Positions 43,605 through 51,953 of a stretch of 64,000 nt of DNA are shown piece by piece. Source of the DNA: Deltaproteobacteria bacterium GWB2_55_19 (GTDB lineage Bacteria > Desulfobacterota > GWC2-55-46); assembly GCA_001797465.1 (NCBI GenBank), contig MGPQ01000019.1, positions 83,650-147,649 on the forward strand, in the 5' to 3' direction. The position numbers were made by a program, and so were the translations under genes. Numbering within the stretch: position 1 is the stretch's first letter; each line of letters opens with the position of its first letter. The notes under the pieces were generated by a model that worked only from the letters and a program-made list of their open reading frames with translations, did no database searches and was not told the DNA's origin.

Positions 43605-44774
43605 ATGGCTATGGACAGGGGGACGCGCGCGTCCGGGCTTTTCAAAGGGGCGTTCCGCGCGTTTTCTTTTCTGTTTTTGATGTCGTCGGCCCCGGCGCTC
43701 GCTGAGGACCCGCTGGAGCGCTTCCGGATTGATCTGGAGGAGCTTAGAAAAGAGAACGAGGGGCTTCAAGGGCGCATCGACGCGTTGGAGGCCGAAGACG
43801 AGGAGGCGAGGCACGGCCTCGGCCTCCTTTCCAACCTCGTCGAGGTGAGCGGGTACGCTGACGTGGAGTATACATTCACGGACCAGGAGGGCGAGGGCTC
43901 CGGGTTCAGGGTCCATAATTTGAGCCTGTTTTTCACGAAGGACATCCAGCGGGAGTGGAAGTTATTCACCGAGGTCGAGTTCGAGGACGCGCCGAGGATA
44001 GAGTCTGAAAAGGCCGCGGACACCGTAAAGAGCTCCCAGGGCACCATCTTCATAGAACAGCTCTACATCGAATACCACCCGAAGCTCTCATGGGACATAA
44101 GGCTCGGCAGGTTCCTGACGCCGGCGGGCGTCTGGTCCATTTACCACTATCCGCCGTACGTGCCGACCCAGACCTCGCCCATCATATACAAGGTGATCTT
44201 CCCCAAGGTCTCGGACGGTATACAGTTCAAGGGCTCGTTTACTCTCCGGGACTCGTCCATTGACACGCACCTCTACGTCGCAAACGGCTCAGGGAACCCG
44301 GGGGCGCTCGACCGGAACGAAGGCAAGGGCATAGGCGCCAGGGTAAACGCCGACCTCCTCACCGGACTCTCAGCCGGGCTCTCTTATTTCGGGGAAAGGG
44401 ACAATGAGGGGACGTTGAAGATGAGCTACGGGGCCCACGTGCTTTGCAACGGGTCGGCCTTGAGGCTTCAGGCCGAGTACCAAATCAGGTCGAATGAAAC
44501 CGACGCCGCTTCAGGCTTCGACGATTCAGGCTGGTACGCGCAGGCAGAGTACGACATCGGCAAATGGACGCTCGCGGCAAGGTACGACTGGTACGACCCG
44601 TCGTCGGAATCTCCTGACGACCTCTGGACGAGGGCTACGGCCGCTGTCAACTACCGCTTCGCCCATAATGTCGTCGGGAAGATCGAGGTCAACCGGAACT
44701 GGTTCGACGGTCTGCCTACTGAGGACTACAGCCAGGCCATCCTCGGGGTCGCCGTCGCCATAGGAGACCTGTAA
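43605..44774 (+). CDS. Porin with N-terminal coiled coil
   Basis: 389 residues starting on the base after the kinase stop. Signal peptide ending SSAPALAE, then a short coiled coil (about 36-65, EELRKENEGLQGRIDALEAE) and a beta-barrel with porin features (VEVSGYADVEYTF, LFTEVEFEDAPRIES, LSWDIRLGRFLTPAGVWS). It resembles phosphate-selective (OprO/OprP-like) porins. The coiled coil would let trimers form. It overlaps the next gene by one base. Transport of an anion for the adjacent binding protein is inference. Confidence 0.82.
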   Translation: MAMDRGTRASGLFKGAFRAFSFLFLMSSAPALAEDPLERFRIDLEELRKENEGLQGRIDALEAEDEEARHGLGLLSNLVEVSGYADVEYTFTDQEGEGSGFRVHNLSLFFTKDIQREWKLFTEVEFEDAPRIESEKAADTVKSSQGTIFIEQLYIEYHPKLSWDIRLGRFLTPAGVWSIYHYPPYVPTQTSPIIYKVIFPKVSDGIQFKGSFTLRDSSIDTHLYVANGSGNPGALDRNEGKGIGARVNADLLTGLSAGLSYFGERDNEGTLKMSYGAHVLCNGSALRLQAEYQIRSNETDAASGFDDSGWYAQAEYDIGKWTLAARYDWYDPSSESPDDLWTRATAAVNYRFAHNVVGKIEVNRNWFDGLPTEDYSQAILGVAVAIGDL

Positions 44775-45223
44775 TGGCCGCGTTCCTGAAAAAAATAGCG
44801 CTCCTTACAGCCGTCGCGCTCGCCCTTGCCGCCTCTTCCATTGAGGCTACGGAGCCTGTCGCCATTATCGTAAACAGGGCGAACCAGGTCGATAAGCTCA
44901 CCGAGGGCGAGGTTAAGAAGATATACACCAACAACACGCTCGCGTGGCCCGACGGGGTCCCGATAATCATCTACGACCTTTCCATCAACGACCAGTCGCG
45001 TGCGATCTTCTCCGAGAAGATACTCGGCAAGGCCCCTGACCTCGTCGCCGAGGAGTGGGCGCACCTGAAGATCACAAACCAGGCCAAGAACCCTCCCCAG
45101 ATAATGAAGACCCCGACCCTTATCATCAGGAGGGTGATGAGGGAGAAGGGCGCGATAGGGTACGTCTCCATCGGCCTTGTCCAGAACAACCCGGATGTAA
45201 AGGTGATAAGCACCCTCAGGTAG
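44774..45223 (+). CDS. Small PstS-like periplasmic binding protein
   Basis: 149 residues: signal peptide ending SSIEATEP, then a single-lobe substrate-binding fold: VAIIVNRANQVDKLTEGEVKKIYTN, GVPIIIYDLSI, and MREKGAIGYVSIGLV, typical of phosphate-binding-like proteins reduced to one domain. Such proteins occur beside histidine kinases and porins as sensors rather than transport parts. The coupling (stop/start overlap TAATG) with the porin and kinase argues that it reports a ligand to the kinase. Confidence 0.8.
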   Translation: MAAFLKKIALLTAVALALAASSIEATEPVAIIVNRANQVDKLTEGEVKKIYTNNTLAWPDGVPIIIYDLSINDQSRAIFSEKILGKAPDLVAEEWAHLKITNQAKNPPQIMKTPTLIIRRVMREKGAIGYVSIGLVQNNPDVKVISTLR

Positions 45224-45295
45224 AAGGGCGCGAGGGTAGACAGAAGGGTCTGACAGGGGATGAAAGAATGGTTAAGGCCTTTGAGGGGATGCGCC

Positions 45296-46111
45296 TTAGC
45301 GCGCGCGGCTGGTATCGAGGAGGAGATCTCTGAAGGACGGATGATACGGGCCGGCGACGAAATTCAGCGAGAGCTCTTCAGTCGTCTGCAGGCCTACCCT
45401 TATTACGGGGACCCTGGCACTCGCCAACCTTTTCATCGCCTCTTTGCAGACGCGGACCATATCATCGAGCGCCCACGGCACGTACTCGCCTCGCTCGTAC
45501 ATCCTGAAAAGCGGGGTGTTCCTTAAGACCAGCGTGGGGTAGAGCCTCGCAAAGTCGGGGGAGAGAGAAACGGCCTTGTCAACGGTATCGAGGATGGTCT
45601 CGGTCGTGTCCCTGGGGAGCCCGGGCATGAGCTGGACGCCGAGCCTTATCCCCGCCTCTTTTATAAGGGCAACGGCGCGCCTGGTGTCTTCGGCGGTGTG
45701 CCCCCTGCCGGAGGCCTTAAGCACCTCGTCCGACATCGACTGCACCCCGAGCTCAATGGTCTTTACGCCGTATGCTTTAACGAAGCGGAGCGTCTCAGGG
45801 TCTATATAATCAGGCCTCGTCGATATCCTGACAGAGTCGATCCGTCCGCTCTCCACGTAAGGATTCGAGGCCTCGAGATACCCTTCCTGCACCTCCCTGG
45901 GGAGCCCGGTGAAACTGCCGCCGTAGAAGGCGAGCTCCCGCGGCCCCGCACCCTTCCACGTGGAGAGATACTTCTCTATTAGAGGGGCTATCGATTCGAA
46001 GGGCGGCAACGCCCTCTCCCCGGTTATCCCGGCCTGGTCGCAGAATACGCACTGGTGCGCACACCCGCCGAAGGGCAAAAAGGCCGGTATTATGAGCTGT
46101 TTTTTCGCCAT
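45296..46111 (-). CDS. Elp3-like radical SAM protein, short form
   Basis: 271 residues. The Fe-S motif C-x3-C-x2-C is GGCAHQCVFCDQ, followed by FYGGSFTGLP, ISTRPDYIDPETL and TIELGVQSMSDEVLK, features of the Elp3/HemN-like radical SAM group of unknown substrate. The C-terminus ends LLLDTSRAR right after the NFVAGPYHPSFRD segment. Close relatives usually extend about 60-80 residues further, so the tail may be missing. It overlaps the rnc start by one base, and the group rnc, mtaB appears to be one operon. Confidence 0.82.
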   Translation of the reverse strand: MAKKQLIIPAFLPFGGCAHQCVFCDQAGITGERALPPFESIAPLIEKYLSTWKGAGPRELAFYGGSFTGLPREVQEGYLEASNPYVESGRIDSVRISTRPDYIDPETLRFVKAYGVKTIELGVQSMSDEVLKASGRGHTAEDTRRAVALIKEAGIRLGVQLMPGLPRDTTETILDTVDKAVSLSPDFARLYPTLVLRNTPLFRMYERGEYVPWALDDMVRVCKEAMKRLASARVPVIRVGLQTTEELSLNFVAGPYHPSFRDLLLDTSRAR

Positions 46112-46848
46112 TAGCCGCGCTCCGGAAAAACACCGTTGTGCCTCTCCTCAAGCTCCTTCAGGGCAGAGGCCGCGGCGGACTGCTCGGCGTCCTTTTTCTT
46201 CGAGGCCGAGCCCCTGCCGAATACCTCTCCGGTTATCGTCACCTCTACCACGAACGTCCGTTTGTGCGGCGGGCCGTCCTCGCTGACGGTCCTGTACCGG
46301 GGGGCCTCTTTAAAGACCCTCTGGGCAAGTTCCTGGAGCCTCGGCTTAAAGTCGAAGTGGCCTGGCTGCATAACGGAGGCGTCGATAAGGGGCGCGAAGA
46401 CCGTCTCTAAATAAGAGAATACCATCCTGAATCCGAGCTCGAAGTACATGGCCGCGATGAGCGCCTCAAAGGCCCCGGCGAGTATCATGGGGTTCAGCGC
46501 GCCTCCGCTTGTCCGCTCGCCCTTGCCGAGGTACATGTATTTATCCAGTTCAAGGCCCCTGGCAAGCCCTGAGAGCGTATGCCTGTTCACGAGACGGGAC
46601 CGTATCTTCGTCAGCTCCCCCTCGTCCATATCCGGGAATTTAGTGAAGAGCATGTGGCTTATGACGTTAGACAATACGGCGTCGCCGAGGAATTCGAGCC
46701 TTTCGTTCGACTCAAAGGCCTTTAGCCTCAGCGACTCCTTTTCGTTCAGATAGCTCCGATGGACGAAGACCTTCCGGAGGAGCTCCATGTCGCTGAACTT
46801 GAAGGGGAGCGTACTGCAGAATTCCTCGATGTTTGGTTCATTTTTCAC
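46111..46848 (-). CDS. rnc: Ribonuclease III with an altered catalytic residue
   Basis: 245 residues. Catalytic domain signature NERLEFLGDAVLSNVISHML is present, and a C-terminal double-stranded RNA-binding domain follows (KPRLQELAQRVFKEAPRY, ASKKKDAEQSAAASALKEL). In E. coli the metal site uses E38, D45, D114 and E117; D114 lies in LADTVEAL. Here the matching segment reads MILAGAFEALIAAMYF, so the aspartate is glycine (codon GGG). Binding of double-stranded RNA should remain; cleavage is doubtful. Overlaps mtaB by four bases. Confidence 0.9.
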   Translation of the reverse strand: MKNEPNIEEFCSTLPFKFSDMELLRKVFVHRSYLNEKESLRLKAFESNERLEFLGDAVLSNVISHMLFTKFPDMDEGELTKIRSRLVNRHTLSGLARGLELDKYMYLGKGERTSGGALNPMILAGAFEALIAAMYFELGFRMVFSYLETVFAPLIDASVMQPGHFDFKPRLQELAQRVFKEAPRYRTVSEDGPPHKRTFVVEVTITGEVFGRGSASKKKDAEQSAAASALKELEERHNGVFPERG

Positions 46849-48188
46849 AGACCCTGTTCTCCTTGTCCCGTGGCGCCCGTCATCCCGGTTTCGTCATAGG
46901 ACGCGAGCCGTACTTTTACAATGGTGTTTTTAAGGCTGTCCGGGCCGTCGAAGAGGACCGGGATGTAGTTGGCGCTCCTGCCCTTCAAGAGACCGGTCTT
47001 TTTGTAGCGGACCAGCTCGGCAAGCACTTCGACCGTTTTACCAACAAACTTTTCGTAGAACGACCGCCTCTTTTCCGCGTCGAGTGAGAGCAATCTCCCG
47101 ACGCGCTCCCTTACGGCATCGGGCAAGACCTGGCCTTTGTAAGAGGAGGCTGGTGTGCCGCGCCTCTTCGAGTACGGGAATATGTGCAGATAGGAGATGG
47201 GGAGGGACTCGATAAGAGAATAGGAATTATCGAACTCCGCCTCCCCTTCCCCGGGGAACCCGGCGATTATGTCGGCGCCTATTGAGATATCCTTGACCGA
47301 CTCAAAAAGCCGGAAGACCCTGTTCGCGAACTCTTCGCGCGTGTAAGGCCTCCCCATGGCCTTGAGTATTGAGTCGTCCCCGCTCTGAAGCGGGAGGTGG
47401 AGGTGGTTGCAGAATGTCTTTGACTCCGACAGAAACGCGATAAGATCGTCTGTCACTTCATCCGGGTCGAGCGAGCTTATCCTGAACCTGCACGGGTATC
47501 TGTTGGCCTCTATTTCCCTGAAGAGCGCAAGTACGCTCGATTGCGGCGTAAGGTCTCCCCCGTAGGCCCCGAGGTGGATGCCGGTCAAGACTATCTCCTT
47601 GAATGAGGCGTCAACGAGCGCGTCTATGTCGCGCAAAGCCTCTTTTAAGGTAACGCTCCTGGATAACCCCCGCGCCTTAGGTATTATACAATAGGAGCAG
47701 GCCTTGTCGCACCCTTCCTGGATTTTCAGGTTCGCACGGGTCCTGCCCCCCGCGGAGCGGGAACGGAGCGCGAGAGGCGTGCCGTCCTCGTATCTGCCGA
47801 CCTCTACGAGGGGCGCGCTCCTCCTTCCGCCCCGAATGAATTCGATAATGCGCCCTTTTTCGGGGTTCCCGATGACATAGTCGATGCCGTCGACCATTGC
47901 GAGCTCGCTTGAAGAGACCTGCGCGTAACAGCCGGTGACGATGACGACGGCGTCCGGGTTGAGTTTCCGCGCCTTTCTGACGAGCCGGCGCGACTGGTAG
48001 TCGGTCCTCTCCGTGACCGTGCAGGTGTTGATCACGTACGCGTCCGCCTTTGCAGGGAAGGGGACTACGTCGAATGAGGCGTCCCGCAACGCGTCTTCGA
48101 GGGCTGAGGAGTCATACTGGTTCGCCTTGCACCCGAGGGTGGTTACTGAGACACGGAGGGTTTCGTTTTGTGGAGCAGTATGCGTCAA
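46845..48188 (-). CDS. mtaB: tRNA t6A37 methylthiotransferase
   Basis: 447 residues. N-terminal methylthiotransferase domain (TTLGCKANQYDSSALEDAL; cysteines also in VINTCTVTERTD and VTGCYAQ), radical SAM core GCDKACSYCIIPKARG, and a C-terminal TRAM-like domain (GKTVEVLAEL onward). The start TLGCKANQ and the length match MtaB, which adds a methylthio group to t6A37 in tRNA, rather than MiaB or RimO. First gene of the mtaB-rnc-radical SAM run on the minus strand. Confidence 0.94.
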   Translation of the reverse strand: MTHTAPQNETLRVSVTTLGCKANQYDSSALEDALRDASFDVVPFPAKADAYVINTCTVTERTDYQSRRLVRKARKLNPDAVVIVTGCYAQVSSSELAMVDGIDYVIGNPEKGRIIEFIRGGRRSAPLVEVGRYEDGTPLALRSRSAGGRTRANLKIQEGCDKACSYCIIPKARGLSRSVTLKEALRDIDALVDASFKEIVLTGIHLGAYGGDLTPQSSVLALFREIEANRYPCRFRISSLDPDEVTDDLIAFLSESKTFCNHLHLPLQSGDDSILKAMGRPYTREEFANRVFRLFESVKDISIGADIIAGFPGEGEAEFDNSYSLIESLPISYLHIFPYSKRRGTPASSYKGQVLPDAVRERVGRLLSLDAEKRRSFYEKFVGKTVEVLAELVRYKKTGLLKGRSANYIPVLFDGPDSLKNTIVKVRLASYDETGMTGATGQGEQGL

Positions 48189-48340
48189 GGTTGTATGTTT
48201 ATTTATTTTTTTGTCTTGTACGCGGTCTTCCGTGCTTCTGCAAAAGACCTTTTATGTCCTGCCGGTTTTTTTTGACATAGGTGTTCGCTCGTCGCATACT
48301 CCCGGAGCTTCAGAACAAAGCAGACATAAGCGCGACGAAA

Positions 48341-48383
48341 GCGAGGAGAGAGGCGTACTCTGTTGTACGCCGCAGTGACGAGC
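48341..48383. repeat. Dispersed palindromic repeat core
   Basis: Core GCGTAC-N6-GTACGC-like dyad flanked by GCAGTGACGAG. It is the reverse complement, with few changes, of the core of the element at 53830-53944. The adjacent GAGGAGCAACGC...ATGCGAAG segment (48386-48408) recurs near 54127-54150. It lies in the mtaB-mnmA gap. Confidence 0.75.
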
Positions 48384-48408
48384 CGAGGAGCAACGCAGGC
48401 ATGCGAAG

Positions 48409-49512
48409 TTATGAAGCTCCGGTCGCCCGCTCTATCCATCCTCCGCCTATGACCTCGTCCCCGCGATAGAAGACTACGGCCTGGCCAGGCGTCACCGCCT
48501 TCTGGGGCGTATTGAACATTATCTCCGCCTTGCCGTCGTCCGTCATTCTTACGCTTGAGGCCGCACCCGGGTGCCTGTATCGGATCTTTACCGTTACATC
48601 ATTGAGCGCGCCCGAGCGCGCCTCCGCCTCTGCTTTAGCGTCTAACCAGTTAAGGCCGCCCGCTCTGAGCCCGGGAGCGTATAGCCTCTCTTCAGGGCCT
48701 ACGACGACGCGGTTTCCGGCTACATCTATACCGAGGACGTAATACGGCCCGCCAGAGAGGTTCAGGCCCTTTCTCTGGCCTATGGTGTAATTGAATAGGC
48801 CGGGGTGCGCGCCCAAAATCATGCCGCTCTCATCGACTATCTCGCCTCCTTGCGAGGGTATACGGGCGGATAAGAAGTCAGCGTAGCTCGGCTCCTCGAC
48901 AAAGCATATCTCCTGGCTCTCTTTCTTATCCGAGGTTTTGAGGCCGTACTTCCTTGCGATTGCGCGGACCTCAGTCTTCGTAAGAGAGCCTATTGGAAAA
49001 AGCACGCGCGGAAGCTGGGCCTTCTTCATGGTGAAGAGGAAGTAGCTCTGGTCTTTTTCAGGGTCTACGCCCTTAAGGAGCTTGAACCCGCCGTCTGTCC
49101 CGACTATCCTCGCGTAGTGGCCTGTGGCGAGAAAGTCGGCTTCGAGCGCGAGCGCCTTTTTGAGCAACGCCTCGAACTTAAGCTCCGAGTTGCACTTTAT
49201 GCAGGGGTTCGGGGTCTCTCCGGTGAGATAACCCTTCACGAAGTAGTCAACTACCTCCCGCGAGAACGCCTCTTCCATGTTCATCACATAGAAAGGTACG
49301 CCGAGCCTATCCGCCACACCTCTGGCGTCATAGATGTCGTCCAATGAGCAACAGGAGCCGGAGGTCGAGCCGCGCGCGTCTTCCTTCTTCGAGTAGTCCC
49401 ATAGTTGCATCGATACTCCTATGCACTCGTACCCCTCTTCTTTCAGAAGGGCGAGGGCGACGGAAGAATCCACGCCGCCGCTCATGGCGACTACTACCCT
49501 CTTTTTAGACAC
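48409..49512 (-). CDS. mnmA: tRNA-specific 2-thiouridylase
   Basis: About 367 residues from the second GTG (49512), which has AAGGTGG five bases upstream; the GTG at 49521 lies within that site. ATP-pyrophosphatase loop VVAMSGGVDSSVAL, catalytic cysteine in NPCIKCNSELKF, second cysteine in SQEICFVEE, and HPGLFNYTIGQRKGL complete the family pattern. It puts sulfur on U34 of tRNAs for Lys, Glu and Gln, using sulfur passed from cysteine desulfurase; iscS and iscU are just upstream on the same strand. Confidence 0.95.
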   Translation of the reverse strand: MSKKRVVVAMSGGVDSSVALALLKEEGYECIGVSMQLWDYSKKEDARGSTSGSCCSLDDIYDARGVADRLGVPFYVMNMEEAFSREVVDYFVKGYLTGETPNPCIKCNSELKFEALLKKALALEADFLATGHYARIVGTDGGFKLLKGVDPEKDQSYFLFTMKKAQLPRVLFPIGSLTKTEVRAIARKYGLKTSDKKESQEICFVEEPSYADFLSARIPSQGGEIVDESGMILGAHPGLFNYTIGQRKGLNLSGGPYYVLGIDVAGNRVVVGPEERLYAPGLRAGGLNWLDAKAEAEARSGALNDVTVKIRYRHPGAASSVRMTDDGKAEIMFNTPQKAVTPGQAVVFYRGDEVIGGGWIERATGAS

Positions 49513-49619
49513 AAAAACCACCTTTGCCGCGTCTTAGCGGAATACATCAATTTTAATAGAGAAATGCGGATTTATCCAGAGAAATGAAGGGTTGTGTGAT
49601 GGAGACCGCTGTCGGCAAA

Positions 49620-49645
49620 AAAAATCCCCCTTGCGGGGGATTTTT
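49620..49645 (-). terminator. Terminator of the isc operon
   Basis: An 11-bp stem (AAAAATCCCCC / GGGGGATTTTT) with a TTGC loop, 22 bases after the iscU stop, with a T-run on the minus strand. Confidence 0.88.
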
Positions 49646-49667
49646 CAAGACTTTTCAGACTGCCTTT

Positions 49668-50045
49668 TTACTTCTTCTCTGCGAGTTTCTTTTTGTAGTC
49701 CTCGATAGCCGAATGGAGCGCGTCGGCGGCCAGGTTCGAGCAGTGCATCTTTACGGGCGGGAGCCCGTCGAGGGCTTCCGCGACCGTTGCGTTCGATATC
49801 TTTTCCGCCTCATCGAGCCCCTTGCCCTTGACGAGCTCCGTGACCATCGAGCTCGTGGCTATGGCCGCGCCGCAACCGAAGGTCTTGAATTTGACGTCCG
49901 TGATGACGTCGTTTTCGACCTTTATCGTGAGTTTCATGATGTCGCCGCAGGCCGGGTTGCCGACCATGCCGATCCCGCTCGCGTTATCGACTTCTCCCAC
50001 GTTTCTCGGGTTTGAGAAGTGTTCCATTACCTTTTCGCTGTACAT
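49668..50045 (-). CDS. iscU: Fe-S cluster scaffold protein
   Basis: 125 residues. Family start MYSEKVMEHFSNPRNVGEVD and three ligand cysteines: GNPACGDIMKL, KTFGCGAAIATSS, and VKMHCSNLAADAL. It builds new Fe-S clusters with sulfur from the cysteine desulfurase encoded immediately upstream. No hscA/hscB/fdx genes follow; the operon is the short iscR-iscS-iscU type. Confidence 0.96.
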   Translation of the reverse strand: MYSEKVMEHFSNPRNVGEVDNASGIGMVGNPACGDIMKLTIKVENDVITDVKFKTFGCGAAIATSSMVTELVKGKGLDEAEKISNATVAEALDGLPPVKMHCSNLAADALHSAIEDYKKKLAEKK

Positions 50046-50131
50046 GTCTCCGTCTCCTTCAATGTCCGTGTTTATTCGAAAAAGCCTTTTTTACTACGTT
50101 GCCTATATTTAATCGCTTTCGCGCCTGTCGC

Positions 50132-51295
50132 CTACTTCGCCCCGGCGTAGAGCGGGGACATGGAGCGCATCCTCTCTACTATCGGGGGCATTATCTCAAT
50201 AAGGTAGTCTATCTCCTCGACGGTATTCGATTTGCCGAGGCTGAACCTGACTGACCCGTGAGAGAGCTCGTGCGAGAGCCCCATGGAGACGAGCACGTGG
50301 GAAGGCTCAAGCGAGCCTGAGGTGCATGCAGAGCCGCTCGAGGCCGCGATCCCCTTCATGTCGAGGTTCAGAAGGAGCGATTCGCCCTCCACGAACTCGA
50401 AGCTTATATTGGACGTGTTAGGGAGCCTCTTGTCCAAGTGGCCGTTCACCTTTATATGCGGGATCTTTCCGAGCCCGGCCTCAAGCCTGTCTTTCAATGC
50501 CTTCAGGTGCTCGATTTCCTTGTCCATGTCGCGTATGGCGATCTCGGCGGCCTTTCCGAAGCCGACTATGCCGGCGACGTTCTCGGTGCCGCCCCGCCTG
50601 TTCCTTTCGTGGTGGCCTCCGTGGATGAGGGGGACGAGGCGCACGCCCCTCTTGACAAACAACGCGCCGACGCCCTTGGGCCCGTATATCTTGTGGCCGG
50701 AGACGGTAAGGAGGTCGACGTTTAGCGACTGCACGTCTATGGGGACCTTGCCCGCGGCCTGGACCGCATCGGTGTGGAAGAGGACGCCGCGCTCTTTGGC
50801 GATATCGCCTATCTCCTTTATGGGGAAGATGACGCCTGTCTCGTTGTTGGCGAACATTACGGTGATTAATATCGTCTTTGGGGTTATCGCGGCCTTAAGC
50901 GCATCGAGGTCTATGAGCCCGTCGGAATCGACGTCGAGGTACGTAACCTCGAACCCCTCCTTCGCGAGGTGCTTGCAGGTATTCAGCACGGCCGGGTGCT
51001 CGACCTTTGTGGTTATGATGTGGTTGCCCTTGTTCTTATTGGCGTAGGCCGCGCCCTTTATGGCGTGGTTGTCGCCTTCTGTGCCGGTACTTGTGAATAT
51101 TAGTTCGACGTTCTGGCAGTTAAGGAGCCTGCAGACCGATTCGCGTGCGTCCTCGACGGCCTTTCTCGTCCCCCTGCCCGCCCAGTGGATCGACGACGGG
51201 TTGCCCCACTGGTCTTTCAGGAACGGCACTATCGCGTCGAATACCTCGCCAAGCACAGGTGTCGTGGCGTTATGGTCGAAATATATCTTGTTCAA
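50132..51295 (-). CDS. iscS: Cysteine desulfurase
   Basis: 387 residues. PLP enzyme of the NifS/IscS class: IYFDHNATTPV start, PLP-lysine in TVSGHKIYGPKG, histidine-aspartate pair in LFHTDAVQAAGK, and the active-site cysteine loop SSGSACTSGS. Removes sulfur from cysteine for Fe-S clusters and tRNA thiolation. Placed between iscR and iscU, with about 86 bases to iscU. Confidence 0.95.
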   Translation of the reverse strand: MNKIYFDHNATTPVLGEVFDAIVPFLKDQWGNPSSIHWAGRGTRKAVEDARESVCRLLNCQNVELIFTSTGTEGDNHAIKGAAYANKNKGNHIITTKVEHPAVLNTCKHLAKEGFEVTYLDVDSDGLIDLDALKAAITPKTILITVMFANNETGVIFPIKEIGDIAKERGVLFHTDAVQAAGKVPIDVQSLNVDLLTVSGHKIYGPKGVGALFVKRGVRLVPLIHGGHHERNRRGGTENVAGIVGFGKAAEIAIRDMDKEIEHLKALKDRLEAGLGKIPHIKVNGHLDKRLPNTSNISFEFVEGESLLLNLDMKGIAASSGSACTSGSLEPSHVLVSMGLSHELSHGSVRFSLGKSNTVEEIDYLIEIMPPIVERMRSMSPLYAGAK

Positions 51296-51323
51296 AAGCC
51301 GGGTCCTCCTTCTCTCGATTCGA

Positions 51324-51779
51324 TTATGATATCCCGCATGCGTCCGCGCCTGCCGTGGAAGCCGTGTCGTGGAGCTTCACCTCGTGGCTCAAGTCTTCTA
51401 TGGTCACGGAGTTCAGGAACTCGGCGATCTTCTCGGCGAGGCCCTTCCAGACCTTCTGCGTTATGCACCTCTCGGCCCTTTCGCAACCGGAGCCCGCGTC
51501 CAGGCAGGCGACCGGGTTCAAAGGCTCCTCGACGACCGAGATGACCTCGCCGACGCTTATCTTCGAGGGGTGCTTGCCGAGAACGTAGCCGCCCCCAGGG
51601 CCCCTTACGCTCTTTACAATCTGCCCCTTCCTTAACTTCACGAAGAGCTGTTCGAGGTAGGATAGAGATATCCCCTCCTCTGTCGAGATGTCCTTTAGTG
51701 TAACGGGTTTCTCCCCCGAATGGCAAGCGAGGTTGACCATCGCCCTTACAGCGTACTGCCCCTTTGTCGATAGCCTCAT
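51324..51779 (-). CDS. iscR: IscR-type Rrf2 Fe-S regulator
   Basis: About 151 residues from the ATG at 51779 (AAGGGG upstream); the longer frame runs through the promoter. Winged helix blocks MRLSTKGQYAVRAMVNLA, LSYLEQLFVKLRKGQIVKS and RGPGGGYVLGK, then cluster cysteines in ACLDAGSGCERAERCITQKVW (C-x6-C-x5-C). A short tail (TAGADACGIS) follows. First gene of the isc operon and probably its repressor; a dyad matching the IscR type 1 pattern overlaps its promoter. Confidence 0.93.
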   Translation of the reverse strand: MRLSTKGQYAVRAMVNLACHSGEKPVTLKDISTEEGISLSYLEQLFVKLRKGQIVKSVRGPGGGYVLGKHPSKISVGEVISVVEEPLNPVACLDAGSGCERAERCITQKVWKGLAEKIAEFLNSVTIEDLSHEVKLHDTASTAGADACGIS

Positions 51780-51863
51780 CTCATCCCCTTTAAAAAAGAC
51801 GCGGGAAAAGACCTTCCCGCAGGCGCACGGCATAATCGCCACGCGTCTATAATCAAATTTAAT

Positions 51864-51888
51864 ATACCTTATTATTTTTGTCAAGTAT
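51864..51888 (-). promoter_or_regulatory. IscR-type operator over the isc promoter
   Basis: A 25-base imperfect dyad with 9-base halves ATACCTTAT and GTCAAGTAT, spaced by seven bases, on the pattern ATA..GAC..GTC..TAT of type 1 IscR sites. The right half includes the -35 hexamer TTGACA of the iscR promoter on the minus strand (plus-strand positions 51879-51884), with TAAATT 17 bases on as a -10. Autoregulation is expected. Confidence 0.65.
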
Positions 51889-51916
51889 TCTTTTCGCAAG
51901 AAAATCTCGTTTGGTG

Positions 51917-51944
51917 TAGACAAAAAAACGCCTATTGATATAAT
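51917..51944 (+). promoter_or_regulatory. Promoter of the HydB/HydG-like pair
   Basis: TAGACA (51917-51922), a 16-bp spacer and TATAAT (51939-51944). The predicted start is only a few bases before the ATG at 51954, so the mRNA would be nearly leaderless. The site is divergent from, and about 30 bases beyond, the IscR operator. Confidence 0.6.
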
Positions 51945-51953
51945 AGTTAACAG

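Noticed and set aside
42339..43916. 525-residue frame on the minus strand opposite the heme kinase and porin
   Set aside because: A shadow of GC-rich codon use. The plus-strand proteins have complete domains, and the antisense product is rich in Arg, Pro, Val and Tyr with no domain.
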